From positions 694,835-758,834 of the forward strand of contig NZ_RJSE01000007.1 of the NCBI RefSeq assembly GCF_003725695.1: a DNA stretch of 64,000 nucleotides, in the 5' to 3' direction. A program made the translations under genes and the position numbers. The notes beneath the pieces were generated by a model. The model made no database searches. It was not told where the DNA came from and saw only the letters and a program-made list of their open reading frames with translations. The DNA comes from Nocardioides marmoriginsengisoli (GTDB taxonomy: Bacteria; Actinomycetota; Actinomycetes; Propionibacteriales; Nocardioidaceae). Positions 36,248 to 45,162 of this stretch are shown here, one piece after another; position 1 is the stretch's first letter; each line of letters opens with the position of its first letter.

Positions 36248-37384
36248 ATGTCCCAGAACAGCGTCGGAACCGTCATCATCGGCGGAGGCATCGGCGGCGT
36301 CGCCCTCGCCTACTACCTCGCCGAGCTCGGTGAGGCCGACATCCTGGTCGTCGAGGGCCGCGAGCTCGCCAGCGGCTGCACCGGCGGCTCCCTCGGCGGC
36401 GTGCGGCAGCAGTTCAGCACGCCGTACGAGGTCGAGCTCGCGCTGCGCGGCCGTACCTTCTGGCAGACCTTCGAGCAGACCTTCGACTACTCGTGCACGT
36501 ACTACCAGGACGGGTACCTGATGCTGACCGGCCGCGAGGAAATCTTCGAGAACCTCGGCCGCGCCGCCGACGTGCAGCGCGCCGGCGGCGCCCCGAACGT
36601 CGAGATGGTCGCCGCGGCGGACCTCACCGACATCGTCCCGTGGCTCTCGACCCAAGGTCTGGTCGGCGGCTGCTGGACGCCGGAGGACGGCCGGGTCAAC
36701 CCGACCGACGGGGTCTACGGCCTGGCCGCCGCCGCCCGCAAGCTCGGCGTCCGCTTCCTCCAGCACACCCGGGTCGAGAAGATCGAGAAGTCCAAGGGCG
36801 GCTGGACGCTGCAGACCCCGGAGCCGGTCACCGCGCGCCGGGTGATCGTGGCCGGCGGCCTCGGCTCCCCGGACCTGATGCGCCCGTTCGGGCTGGACCT
36901 GCCGATCACGCCGATGATGGTGCACTACGGCTTCACCACGCCGGTGATCTCCGACCAGCGGCTGCCGATGACGATCGACCTGGACACCGGCTTCTGCGTG
37001 GAGCGCGAGCAGGACGCGGCCGTGGTCACGATCCTGGACTCGTCGCTGCCGGACACGTACGGCGTCGAGGACATGCTGCTGGAGTTCGCCGAGGCGGCCG
37101 CCGTCCGGGCGCCGGTCTTCACCGAGGTCGGGATCCGGTCGACGATCAGCGCGGCCGCGGACGCGACCGGCGGCGACGGGCACCCGTTCATCGGCGAGTT
37201 CGAGCCCGGCCTGTGGACGATGACCGGCTTCGACGGCCACGGCACGATGCAGGGCCCGGCGATCGCGAAGTTCACCGCGAACCTGATCGCCGGGATCGCT
37301 GACCCGTTCCTCGACCCGGCCGTCTTCGACCCGCGGCGCGAGGCGACCGCGACCCAGGAGTGGCTGCGGGCGGCCCGCCGATGA
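36248..37384 (+). CDS. FAD-dependent oxidoreductase, DAO/sarcosine oxidase-like
   Basis: The 378-residue flavoprotein starts at ATG 36248, 11 bases after AAGGAG; GTG 36239 is too close to that site. N-terminal 'VIIGGGIGGVALAYYLAELG', the substrate/FAD loop 'TGGSLGGVRQQFSTPYEVEL' and C-terminal 'GFDGHGTMQGPAIAKF' match DAO-family amine and amino-acid oxidases or dehydrogenases. It is the second such enzyme in the cluster, only distantly similar to the one at 24950. Its imine product could feed RidA. Confidence 0.88.
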   Translation: MSQNSVGTVIIGGGIGGVALAYYLAELGEADILVVEGRELASGCTGGSLGGVRQQFSTPYEVELALRGRTFWQTFEQTFDYSCTYYQDGYLMLTGREEIFENLGRAADVQRAGGAPNVEMVAAADLTDIVPWLSTQGLVGGCWTPEDGRVNPTDGVYGLAAAARKLGVRFLQHTRVEKIEKSKGGWTLQTPEPVTARRVIVAGGLGSPDLMRPFGLDLPITPMMVHYGFTTPVISDQRLPMTIDLDTGFCVEREQDAAVVTILDSSLPDTYGVEDMLLEFAEAAAVRAPVFTEVGIRSTISAAADATGGDGHPFIGEFEPGLWTMTGFDGHGTMQGPAIAKFTANLIAGIADPFLDPAVFDPRREATATQEWLRAARR

Positions 37385-38091
37385 GCACCGGGCACGGCCC
37401 GCGGATCGCCCTCGTCACCGCCGGCAGCTCGGGGATCGGCGCCGGCATCGTCCGTGCCCTGGCCCCCGACCACACCGTCGTGGTGCTCTCCCGGTCCGAG
37501 GGCGCCGACGCGATCGCCGCCGAGGTGGGCGGGGTCGCCGTCCGCGGGTCGATCACGGATCCGGCCGACCGGGAACGGGCGGTCGCGACGGTGCTGGACC
37601 GGTTCGGCCGGATCGACGCCCTGGTGCTCAACACCGGTCACCCGCCGAAGGGCGACCTGCTGGAGCTGACCGACGCGGACTGGGAGGCCGGGCTCGACCT
37701 GATCTTCCGCAGCTCGCTGCACCTGGTCGGGCTGGTCACCCCGACGTTCCTGGAGCAGCGCGGCGGCTCCGTCGTGGCGATCACGTCCTACGCCACCCGG
37801 GTGCCGGAGCTGGTGATGCCGGTCTCCAGCGTGCTCCGCGCGGCGCTGCAGAACTGGATCAAGCTCTACGCCACCCGGTACGGCGCCGACGGCATCCGCG
37901 CCAACAGCGTGCTGCCCGGCTTCATCGACACCCACCCGGCCGACCCGGCCCGGCTCGCCTCGATCCCGGCCGGCCGGTACGCCGACCCGCTGGAGCTCGG
38001 CCGCGTCGTGGCCTTCCTGGCCTCGGACGCCGCTTCGTTCGTCAGCGGCCAGAACATCACCGTCGACGGCGGCATGGTCGCCGTCCCCTGA
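37381..38091 (+). CDS. SDR-fold protein with altered catalytic Tyr/Lys
   Basis: The 236-residue protein has the SDR Rossmann start 'IALVTAGSSGIGAGIVRALA' and the C-terminal 'ASFVSGQNITVDGGMVAV'. At the YxxxK position the sequence reads MPVSSVLRAAL, so Tyr and Lys align with Ser and Arg. It belongs to a divergent SDR branch that may be a non-reductase or use another proton relay. It overlaps the previous gene by ATGA. Confidence 0.83.
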   Translation: MSTGHGPRIALVTAGSSGIGAGIVRALAPDHTVVVLSRSEGADAIAAEVGGVAVRGSITDPADRERAVATVLDRFGRIDALVLNTGHPPKGDLLELTDADWEAGLDLIFRSSLHLVGLVTPTFLEQRGGSVVAITSYATRVPELVMPVSSVLRAALQNWIKLYATRYGADGIRANSVLPGFIDTHPADPARLASIPAGRYADPLELGRVVAFLASDAASFVSGQNITVDGGMVAVP

Positions 38092-38104
38092 GCAGGAGAC
38101 ACCC

Positions 38105-38458
38105 ATGAGCAACGCACCTGTCCGCAACATGCCCTTCAACGAGGAGTACACCGGCGTCAACGGCCCGGTCGCGATCGACCGGCGCTCGAAGCCGACGAAC
38201 CTGACCGAGCTCTCCGCCGGCTTCGTCACCTTCACCGAGGACGGCGCGACCGATCCGTGGACGCTGCCGTACGAGGAGGCGTTCTACGTGATCGAGGGCG
38301 CGCTCACCCTGGTCGTCGGCGAGGAGCGGATCACCGGCGTCGCCGGCGAGGTGCTGACCCTGGAGAAGGGCGTCACCGCGATCTACGAGGGCACCGCCGG
38401 CACCCGGGCGTTCTTCTCGCTGGTCCCCGCCGACTGGATGGAGCGGAGCGAGTCGTGA
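38105..38458 (+). CDS. Cupin domain protein (EutQ-like)
   Basis: The 117-residue single cupin has 'LPYEEAFYVIEGALTLVVG', where the usual first His pair is partly replaced by Glu, and a second motif 'GEVLTLEKGVTAIYEGTAG'. The sparse metal ligands resemble EutQ and other kinase-like or non-metal cupins. GTGA-type overlap with the next flavoprotein suggests they act together. Confidence 0.82.
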   Translation: MSNAPVRNMPFNEEYTGVNGPVAIDRRSKPTNLTELSAGFVTFTEDGATDPWTLPYEEAFYVIEGALTLVVGEERITGVAGEVLTLEKGVTAIYEGTAGTRAFFSLVPADWMERSES

Positions 38459-40050
38459 GCGAGTCGTTCGACGTCGTCGTGATCGGGTCCGGCGCCGCCG
38501 GCCTGACCGCGGCACTGACCGCAGCGGAGGCCGGCGCCTCGGTGCTGGTGCTCGAGGCGAGCGACCGGTGGGGCGGATCGACCGCCGTCTCCGGCGGGCT
38601 GGTCTGGGCACCCGACCACCACCACGCCGCGGAGAAGCAGCTGGTCGACTCCCGCGACGACGCGCTCGCCTACCTGCGGTCCTGCGCCTACGCGCGCGAG
38701 GACGACCGGGTCGTCGCGTTCGTCGACGCGGTGCCGCAGGCGGTCCGCTTCGTCGAGGAGCACACCCCGCTGACGTTCCAGGCGATCGACTACCCGGACA
38801 CCTTCGCGGAGCGACCGGGCGGCAAGCTGCACCGGCACCTCGAGTCGCTGCCGCAGGACCCGGGCGCGCTCGGCCGCTGGCAGGACCTGTTCTGGACCCA
38901 GGACGAGCCGCACACCCTGATGAGCGAGATCCTCCCGATCGGGGCGCACGTCTACGGTCTGCCGCTCGACCTCCCCGCGGTCACCGAGCGCCGTGAGCGC
39001 GGCCTGGTCACCGGCGGCGCCGCGCTCGTCACCGGGCTGCTGCACGGCATCGACGCCGCCGGCGTCACCCGCCGACCGGACAGCAGGGTCACCGCGCTGA
39101 CTACCGACGCCGGCCGGGTCACCGGCGTGACGCTGGCCGACGGAAGCACCGTCGGCGCGCGCCGCGGCGTGGTGCTCGCCTCGGGCGGCTTCGAGTGGAA
39201 CGACGACCTCAAGAGCGCGCACCTCTCGGTGCCGATCACCCACCAGGTCACGCCGCCGGTGCAGCACGGGGACGCCCTCGGGCTGGCCTCGGCCGCCGGC
39301 GCCGCGCTGGCGCACACGCACGAGAACTGGGCCTGGCCGGCCGTCGAGGTCCCGATGGATCTCTGGCCGGACGGGTCGCCGCGGCACCACCTGTCCTTCA
39401 GCGAGCGGTACATGCCGCACTGCCTCTGGGTGAACGGCGCCGGCCGCCGGTTCGTCAACGAGTCCAGCCACAACGTCGCGCTCGCGCTGGGGGAGGTGGA
39501 CCCGACCGGGCACCGCCCGCGGAACCTGCCGGCCTGGTCGGTGATGGACGCCCGGTTCCGGGCGCGCTACCAGGTGGCCGGGGTGCTGCCCGGCGAGGAC
39601 GCCAGCGAGTGGATCGTCGAGGCACCGACGCTGGCCGGGCTCGCCGCGCTGATCGGCGTCGACGCCGGTGCGCTGGCCGAGACCGTCGACCGGTTCAACA
39701 CCTTCGCCGCGGACGGCGTCGACCCGGACTTCGGGCGCGGGCTGTCGGCGTACGAGCGGGCGATGGGGGACCCGACCGCGACGTACCCGAACCTCGGCAC
39801 CGTCGCCGAGGGCCCGTTCACCGCCGTCGCGATCCGGCCGAGCACCGTCGGCACCAAGGGCGGCGTGCTGACCGACGCGCGCGCCGCCGCGGTCCGGTAC
39901 GACGGCACCCCGGTGCCCGGCCTGTTCGCCGCCGGGAACGCGATGGCCGCCGTCTTCGGGCCGGGGATCTCCGGCGGCGGGATGACCATCGGCAACGCGA
40001 TCGCCTGGGGCTGGCTCGCCGGCCGCGGCGCGGCGGGCGGTGCGGCATGA
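38455..40050 (+). CDS. FAD-binding dehydrogenase (KSTD/fumarate reductase-like, FAD_binding_2)
   Basis: The 531-residue flavoprotein starts with 'FDVVVIGSGAAGLTAALTAA', carries WGGSTAVSGG and ends 'GISGGGMTIGNAIAWGWLAG', the pattern of 3-ketosteroid 1-dehydrogenases and flavocytochrome c fumarate reductases. Such enzymes add or remove a double bond next to a carbonyl. No other steroid gene is present, so a non-steroid alpha,beta-desaturation is likely. Start GTG overlaps the cupin stop. Confidence 0.88.
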   Translation: MSESFDVVVIGSGAAGLTAALTAAEAGASVLVLEASDRWGGSTAVSGGLVWAPDHHHAAEKQLVDSRDDALAYLRSCAYAREDDRVVAFVDAVPQAVRFVEEHTPLTFQAIDYPDTFAERPGGKLHRHLESLPQDPGALGRWQDLFWTQDEPHTLMSEILPIGAHVYGLPLDLPAVTERRERGLVTGGAALVTGLLHGIDAAGVTRRPDSRVTALTTDAGRVTGVTLADGSTVGARRGVVLASGGFEWNDDLKSAHLSVPITHQVTPPVQHGDALGLASAAGAALAHTHENWAWPAVEVPMDLWPDGSPRHHLSFSERYMPHCLWVNGAGRRFVNESSHNVALALGEVDPTGHRPRNLPAWSVMDARFRARYQVAGVLPGEDASEWIVEAPTLAGLAALIGVDAGALAETVDRFNTFAADGVDPDFGRGLSAYERAMGDPTATYPNLGTVAEGPFTAVAIRPSTVGTKGGVLTDARAAAVRYDGTPVPGLFAAGNAMAAVFGPGISGGGMTIGNAIAWGWLAGRGAAGGAA

Positions 40051-40880
40051 GCGCACCGATCCTCGTGACCGGGGCGACCGGGAAGACCGGCGTCCCGCTC
40101 GTCGCGGCCCTCGCCGAGCGCGGGATCGCCTACCGAGCCGGGGTCCGGCGCCCGGCGGCCGAGCACGAGGTCCGGTTCGACTGGGACGACCCGTCGACCT
40201 GGGCCGCCGCCGCGGACGGGGTCGAGACGGTCTACCTGGTGAAGCCGCCGGACGCGCCGCTGGAGCCGGTGACCGCGTTCCTGGCGGCCGCTCCCGGGAT
40301 CAGGAGGGTGGTGCTGCTCTCCGAGCAGGGCCGGGAGGCGAAGTCGTCCTCCGACCCCGACCGGGCGGTGGAGCTGGTGGTCGGCGAGGACGGACGACGG
40401 GCGACGATCCTGCGTCCGAACTGGTTCTTCCAGAACTTCGGGCCGGAAGGCGGCTGGGGCGAGGCGCTCCGCGACCGCGGCTCGATCACCCTGCCGACCG
40501 GACCGGCTCCGCTGGCCTGGATCGACCTGCGCGACGTGGTCGAGGTGGCCGTCCGCGCCCTGGCCGGCGAGGACCTCGGGCCGATCGACCTCACCGGTGC
40601 CGAGACCTTCGACGTCGCCGAGCTCGGCCGGCGGATCGGTGCTGCCACCGGCCGGCCGGTGGTGCACGACTCGCCGTCCCTGGCGGCGTACCGGTCGGCA
40701 CTGGAGGCCACCGGCCCCGGCGCTGCACGCCTCGCGTTCCTGATGGACCTGGTGACCGATGCGGCGGAGGGCCGCTACGCCCGGATCACCGATGACCTCG
40801 AGCAGCTGCTCGGGCGTCCCCCGCGGTCGTTCGACGACTACGTCGCCGAGAACACCGCCTACTGGAGAGGGAAGGTCTGA
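40047..40880 (+). CDS. NmrA-like NAD(P)-binding protein
   Basis: The 277-residue atypical SDR has 'ILVTGATGKTGVPLVAALAE' at the N-terminus, VVLLSEQG and 'ILRPNWFFQNFG', as in NmrA/quinone-reductase-like members. It may sense redox cofactor ratio or reduce a small substrate. ATGA overlap upstream and TGATG overlap downstream place it inside the operon. Confidence 0.85.
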   Translation: MSAPILVTGATGKTGVPLVAALAERGIAYRAGVRRPAAEHEVRFDWDDPSTWAAAADGVETVYLVKPPDAPLEPVTAFLAAAPGIRRVVLLSEQGREAKSSSDPDRAVELVVGEDGRRATILRPNWFFQNFGPEGGWGEALRDRGSITLPTGPAPLAWIDLRDVVEVAVRALAGEDLGPIDLTGAETFDVAELGRRIGAATGRPVVHDSPSLAAYRSALEATGPGAARLAFLMDLVTDAAEGRYARITDDLEQLLGRPPRSFDDYVAENTAYWRGKV

Positions 40881-42715
40881 TGGCCGGCTCCGTCCTGCAG
40901 GAGAAGCTCCTGCCCACCCTGGACTACCTCCTCTACGAGTGGCTCGACCTGGGTGCGCTGCTGGAGCGCGAGCGGTTCCGCGACCACGACCGGGCCGGCA
41001 TCACCGACCTGCTCGGAACCGCGGCGGAGATCGCGACGGCCCGCTACGAACCGGCCAACCGGGTGATCGACGACCAGGAGCCGCGCTTCGACGACGGCCG
41101 GGTGCTGCTGCCGAAGGAGACCCAGGAGGCCTGGGACGCGTACGTCGACATGGGCTTCCTGCTCGCCACCCACGACGAGGAGCACGGCGGCCTGCAGCTC
41201 CCGCGCACCGCCGACTTCGCGTCCAAGATCATCCTCGGCGCGGCCTCGATCGGGATCAGTCCGGCCATCCTCACCGAGGCCAATGCCGCGCTGCTGCTCA
41301 CCTACGGCACCGAGAAGCAGCAGTCCGTGTTCGCCCGTCGTGAGCTGGCCGGTGCGTGGACCGGGACGATGTGCCTCTCGGAGTCCCAGGCCGGATCGTC
41401 GCTCTCCGACATCACCACCCGGGCGGTCCCGGACGGCGCCGGCTCCGAGGACGACGTCCTCGGTCCGCGGTACCGGGTCACCGGGGACAAGATGTGGATC
41501 AGCGCGGGCGAGCACGACCTGGCCGAGAACATCGTGCACCTGGTGCTCGCCAAGATCCCCGGCCCGGACGGCGCGGTCGACCCGAGCACCCGGGGCATCT
41601 CGCTCTTCGTGGTGCCGAAGTTCGTCGTCGACGCCGACGGCGCGCTGCTGGAGCGCAACGACGTCGTGCTGGTGGGCCTCAACCACAAGCTCGGCTACCG
41701 GGGCACCCCGAACACGGCGCTCTCCTTCGGCGACGGCAGCCACCGCCCGGGCGGCGAGCGCGGCGCGCTCGGCTACCTGGTCGGCAACCCCGGCGACGGG
41801 CTGCGGCAGATGTTCCACATGATGAACGCGGCCCGGATCGAGATCGGGCTCGGCGCGGCCGCGCTCGGCTTCGCCGGGTACGCCGCCTCCCTGGACTACG
41901 CCAAGCAGCGCCGCCAGGGCCGGCCGGTGACCCGGGACGGCAAGGACGCCTCCCGGCCGCAGGCGCCGATCGTCGAGCACGCGGACGTGAAGCGGATGCT
42001 GCTGGCCCAGAAGGCGTACGCCGAGGGCGGCATCGCGCTCGGCCTGTACGCCGCCCGGTTGCTCGACGAGCAGCAGACCGGGACCGCGGACGAGGCGGCC
42101 GAGGCGGGCCGGCTGCTGGAGATCCTGACGCCGGTGGTGAAGAGCTGGCCGAGCGAGTGGTGCCTGGAGGCGAACAGCCTGGCGATCCAGGTGCTCGGCG
42201 GGTCCGGCTACACCCGGGACTTCCCGGTCGAGCAGTACTGGCGGGACAACCGCCTGAACATGATCCACGAGGGCACCCACGGCATCCAGGGCCTCGACCT
42301 GCTCGGTCGCAAGGTGCGCCTGGAGGGCGGCGCCTACCTGGACGCCCTCGCGTCCCGGGTGCAGCGGACCGTCGCCCGGGCGCAGCAGGCGGGACTCGCT
42401 ACCGAGGCGGACGCGCTCGCCACGGCCTGGGCGCGCGCGGTCGCGACGGCCGAGGCCGCCTGGGGCACCGGCGACCCCGAGGACGCGCTGCCCAGCGCGA
42501 CGCTCTTCCTCCAGGGGTTCGGGCACGTGGTGCTGGCGTGGGTCTGGCTGGACATCGCCGCCGGGGCGGTGGCCGGCACCCACCCGGAGGCACCCGGGAA
42601 GGTGGCCGCGATGCGCTTCTTCTTCGGCTACGAGCTGCCCAAGGTAGGCGCCTGGCTCGATGTCGTGGCTCGCCGCGAGACGCTCTGCCGGGACCTCGAT
42701 GTCGCCCTGCTCTGA
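40880..42715 (+). CDS. Large acyl-CoA dehydrogenase (DmdC-like, C-terminal extension)
   Basis: The 611-residue enzyme is about 200 residues longer than classic ACADs. Features are 'MCLSESQAGSSLSDITTRAV', KMWISAGEHDL and the catalytic Glu464 in 'IHEGTHGIQGLDLLGRK', followed by a helical C-terminal domain (PF12806-like). This layout matches 3-methylmercaptopropionyl-CoA dehydrogenase DmdC and related FadE enzymes. The substrate is unknown; no other DMSP gene is nearby. Confidence 0.9.
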   Translation: MAGSVLQEKLLPTLDYLLYEWLDLGALLERERFRDHDRAGITDLLGTAAEIATARYEPANRVIDDQEPRFDDGRVLLPKETQEAWDAYVDMGFLLATHDEEHGGLQLPRTADFASKIILGAASIGISPAILTEANAALLLTYGTEKQQSVFARRELAGAWTGTMCLSESQAGSSLSDITTRAVPDGAGSEDDVLGPRYRVTGDKMWISAGEHDLAENIVHLVLAKIPGPDGAVDPSTRGISLFVVPKFVVDADGALLERNDVVLVGLNHKLGYRGTPNTALSFGDGSHRPGGERGALGYLVGNPGDGLRQMFHMMNAARIEIGLGAAALGFAGYAASLDYAKQRRQGRPVTRDGKDASRPQAPIVEHADVKRMLLAQKAYAEGGIALGLYAARLLDEQQTGTADEAAEAGRLLEILTPVVKSWPSEWCLEANSLAIQVLGGSGYTRDFPVEQYWRDNRLNMIHEGTHGIQGLDLLGRKVRLEGGAYLDALASRVQRTVARAQQAGLATEADALATAWARAVATAEAAWGTGDPEDALPSATLFLQGFGHVVLAWVWLDIAAGAVAGTHPEAPGKVAAMRFFFGYELPKVGAWLDVVARRETLCRDLDVALL

Positions 42716-42733
42716 GCACCGCGGGCGGCTGCG

Positions 42734-43654
42734 GTGAGCACGATGCCGCACGGGCGCGCGCTGGTGCTCTCGATCGCGTCCGCCGTCGGGTCGAGCAGCA
42801 GCGGCCCGCTGGCGAAGGCGTTGCTGGAGGGCGGCTGGAGCCCGATCGCGGTGGCGCTGGTGCGGCTGGCGGTGGCGCCGCTGGTGCTCGTGGTCCCGGC
42901 GGTGCTGGCCCTGCGCGGGCGCGGTGCGGAGGTCGGGTCGGCTCGTCGCGGCATCGTGGTGCTCGGCATCTTCGGGATCTCCGGCTGCGTCGTCTGCTAC
43001 TTCAACGCGATCTCGCGGTTGCCGGTCGGCGTCGCGCTGATGATCCAGTACGCCTCACCGCTGCTGGTGCTCGCCTGGACCGCCTGGCGGCAACGCCGGG
43101 TGCCGCCGCCGGTGACCCTGGTCGGCGCCGCTGTCGCGATGGCCGGCCTGGTGCTGGTGGTCGGGCTGGTCGGCGGCTCCGGCACGAGCATCGTCGGGGT
43201 GCTCTGGGCCTGCGGCGGGGCGACCTGCTTGGCGACCTACTTCGCGACCTCGGACGCACTGGCCGAGCTGCCACCGGCGGGGCTGGCCTTCCTCAGCCTC
43301 GCGGTGGCCGCGACCACGGTCGCCGTGCTGGCGGCGGTCGGTGCGATGCCGCTGCACTGGTCGACGCAGTCGGTCGACATCGGCGGGCACGGAACGCCGT
43401 GGCTGGTGCCGCTGGTGCTGCTGGTCCTGGTCGCCACGGTCTTCGCCTACACCACGAGCATGGCCTCGGTCGGGGTGCTCGGGGCCCGGCTGGCCTCGTT
43501 CGTCTCGCTGTCGGAGCTGATCTCGGCGGTGCTGATCGCCTGGCTGGTGCTGGGGGAGTCGCCGCGTCCGGTGCAGCTGCTGGGCGGGCTGCTGATCGCT
43601 GCCGGCGTGGTCCTGGTGCGGGTGGAGAAGGCGGCGGCGGTCCCGGTCTCCTGA
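42734..43654 (+). CDS. EamA/DMT superfamily transporter
   Basis: The 306-residue membrane protein has about ten hydrophobic helices arranged as two repeats of five, ending 'ELISAVLIAWLVLGESPRPV', the EamA hallmark. It likely exports a metabolite or amino acid. The start may be GTG 42734 or ATG 42743; no strong ribosome site is visible. It is the last gene before an intergenic promoter. Confidence 0.88.
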   Translation: MSTMPHGRALVLSIASAVGSSSSGPLAKALLEGGWSPIAVALVRLAVAPLVLVVPAVLALRGRGAEVGSARRGIVVLGIFGISGCVVCYFNAISRLPVGVALMIQYASPLLVLAWTAWRQRRVPPPVTLVGAAVAMAGLVLVVGLVGGSGTSIVGVLWACGGATCLATYFATSDALAELPPAGLAFLSLAVAATTVAVLAAVGAMPLHWSTQSVDIGGHGTPWLVPLVLLVLVATVFAYTTSMASVGVLGARLASFVSLSELISAVLIAWLVLGESPRPVQLLGGLLIAAGVVLVRVEKAAAVPVS

Positions 43655-43670
43655 CCGTACGGCGGTCGCC

Positions 43671-43700
43671 TTGACCTGGAGCGGGTGCTCGCGGTTTACT
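43671..43700 (+). promoter_or_regulatory. Promoter upstream of the 23-residue ORF and SDR gene
   Basis: TTGACC (43671-43676) and TTTACT (43695-43700) are 18 bases apart. The operator begins five bases later, so it would cover the transcription start. Confidence 0.6.
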
Positions 43701-43704
43701 GATA

Positions 43705-43719
43705 ACTAAGCGCTTGCTT
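43705..43719 (-). promoter_or_regulatory. TetR operator, copy D (ACTAAGCGCTTGCTT)
   Basis: Identical to copy C. It is immediately followed by the ribosome site AGGAG (43720-43724) of the short ORF, so repression by occlusion is expected. Confidence 0.85.
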
Positions 43720-43731
43720 AGGAGATGAGCC

Positions 43732-43803
43732 ATGTACGTCCGATCCGTCCGAGACCTCGTCGTCGGCACCGTCCGCGGGGTCGTGTCCCTGCTGTCCCGC
43801 TGA
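43732..43803 (+). CDS. Possible 23-residue leader peptide or small protein
   Basis: ATG 43732 lies seven bases after AGGAG and opens a 23-codon frame ending at TGA 43801-43803. The peptide starts MYVRSVRDLVVGTV and is short, basic and Val/Leu-rich, with Arg at intervals that could form an amphipathic helix. It is the first translatable frame of the operator-controlled transcript, 25 bases ahead of the SDR gene. It could be a translated leader, a membrane peptide or fortuitous. I do not recognise a family. Confidence 0.45.
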   Translation: MYVRSVRDLVVGTVRGVVSLLSR

Positions 43804-43828
43804 CCCGTCCGCCACCCCGAGGAGCCCC

Positions 43829-44569
43829 ATGTCCGACGTCACCTTCGACTTCACCGGCCGGACCGTCCTGGTCACCGGCGCCGCGCGCGGGATCGGTCTC
43901 GAGCTCGCCCGTCGCTTCCAGGAGTCCGGTGCGGCGACGTACCTGCTGGACGCCGACGGCGACGAGGTGGTCGCGGCCGCCGCCGGGATCGGCGCCCGCG
44001 GCGGGATCCGGGTCGACGTCGGTGACAGCGAGCAGGTGGCAGCCGCGGTGGCGCACGCGCACGAGGAGACCGGCCGGATCGACGTGGTCGTCAACAATGC
44101 CGGGATCCTGCGCGACAAGATGCTCTGGAAGCTGACCGACGAGGACTGGGACCTGGTGCTCCGGGTGCATGCCGGCGGCACCTTCCGGATGACCCGCGCG
44201 GCGGTTCCGCACTTTCGCGAGCAGGGCTACGGGCGGGTCGTGAACGTGACGTCGTACACCGGCCTGCACGGGAACGTCGGCCAGGCCAACTACGCGACCG
44301 CCAAGGCCGGGATCATCGGGTTCACCAAGACGGCGGCCAAGGAGCTCGCCGGGTTCGGGGTGACTGTCAACGCGATCTCCCCGAACGCGGAGACCCGGAT
44401 GATCTCCTCGATCCCCGAGGACCGCCGGGCCGAGATCGCCGCGACGATCCCGCTGGGCCGGTTCGCGGACCCGAGCGAGATGTCCGCCGCGGTCTGCTTC
44501 CTGGCCTCCGAGTCGGCCGGCTACATCACCGGCACCGTGCTGCCGGTCGACGGCGGCATCGCGATCTGA
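43829..44569 (+). CDS. SDR family oxidoreductase (FabG-like)
   Basis: The 246-residue classical SDR starts at ATG after GAGGAG. It has 'RTVLVTGAARGIGLELARRF', VVNNAGIL and the catalytic Ser in NVTSYTG with YATAK, ending in the usual 'ITGTVLPVDGGIAI'. It is the only enzyme gene controlled by operator copy D and probably oxidises a 3-hydroxyacyl-CoA in the same pathway as the operon at 13803. Confidence 0.9.
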   Translation: MSDVTFDFTGRTVLVTGAARGIGLELARRFQESGAATYLLDADGDEVVAAAAGIGARGGIRVDVGDSEQVAAAVAHAHEETGRIDVVVNNAGILRDKMLWKLTDEDWDLVLRVHAGGTFRMTRAAVPHFREQGYGRVVNVTSYTGLHGNVGQANYATAKAGIIGFTKTAAKELAGFGVTVNAISPNAETRMISSIPEDRRAEIAATIPLGRFADPSEMSAAVCFLASESAGYITGTVLPVDGGIAI

Positions 44570-44582
44570 GCCGATCGGCTCA
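44567..44582. terminator. Palindrome between convergent SDR and AsnC genes
   Basis: A perfect 16-base palindrome (TGAGCC-GATC-GGCTCA) includes the SDR stop codon and could act as a short bidirectional terminator. The stem is only six base pairs with a four-base loop. Confidence 0.4.
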
Positions 44583-44585
44583 GGC

Positions 44586-45062
44586 TCAGCCGGTCCCCCA
44601 GGAGTAGCTCACCTTCTCGATGTGCATGTAGGTGAACACCTCCGTCGACCGGACGCCGGGTGCTTCCCGGATGACGTCGTTGACGATGTCGAACAGCTGC
44701 GGGGCGTCCTTGCAGATCACTTCGACGATCACGTCGAAGCGGCCCGAGGCGAGGATGACGTAGACGATCTCCTCGACCTTGACCAGGGCGTCGGAGACGG
44801 CGCGCACGTCGCCGTCGACCTGGATCCCGACCATCGCCTGCACGTTGAAGCCCATCTTCAGGGGCTCCGAGACTGCGACGACCTCGATGACGCCGCCGTC
44901 GATGAGGCGGTGCACCCGCTGGCGGGCCGCCGCCCGTGACAGCCCGACCTCCGGGCCGAGCTTCGAGTAGGCCATCCGGCCGTCGACCTGCAGCGCGCGA
45001 ATGATCGCCTTGTCGATGTCGTCGATCGGGATGGGACTCGTCGACCCCTTCTCAGCAGCCAC
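44586..45062 (-). CDS. AsnC/Lrp family transcriptional regulator
   Basis: The 158-residue protein starts at GTG 45062, six bases after AGAGAGGA. The longer upstream frame is not Lrp-like. The helix-turn-helix is 'LGPEVGLSRAAARQRVHRLI'; the C-terminal RAM ligand domain includes 'GRFDVIVEVICKDAPQLFDI'. Lrp-type proteins sense amino acids or related compounds. It is divergent from the PLP decarboxylase/HyuAB operon, which it most likely controls. Confidence 0.93.
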   Translation of the reverse strand: MAAEKGSTSPIPIDDIDKAIIRALQVDGRMAYSKLGPEVGLSRAAARQRVHRLIDGGVIEVVAVSEPLKMGFNVQAMVGIQVDGDVRAVSDALVKVEEIVYVILASGRFDVIVEVICKDAPQLFDIVNDVIREAPGVRSTEVFTYMHIEKVSYSWGTG

Positions 45063-45162
45063 GTGCGGTCCTCTCTCGATCCATCTGGTGTGTCCCGGAG
45101 TGTATCGGCCACCGATTTGGTAGGCGCGCACCCGAATCACTCGCGAGTGGGGCCTCAGACAA

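Noticed and set aside
38455..40050. Steroid degradation marker (3-ketosteroid 1-dehydrogenase)
   Set aside because: Only the fold and FAD motifs support it; no kst, hsa or hip genes are present in the window.
43725..44135. 136-codon frame starting at ATG 43725
   Set aside because: It overlaps the SDR gene out of frame, its ATG abuts the AGGAG site, and the product is Pro/Arg/Ser low-complexity.
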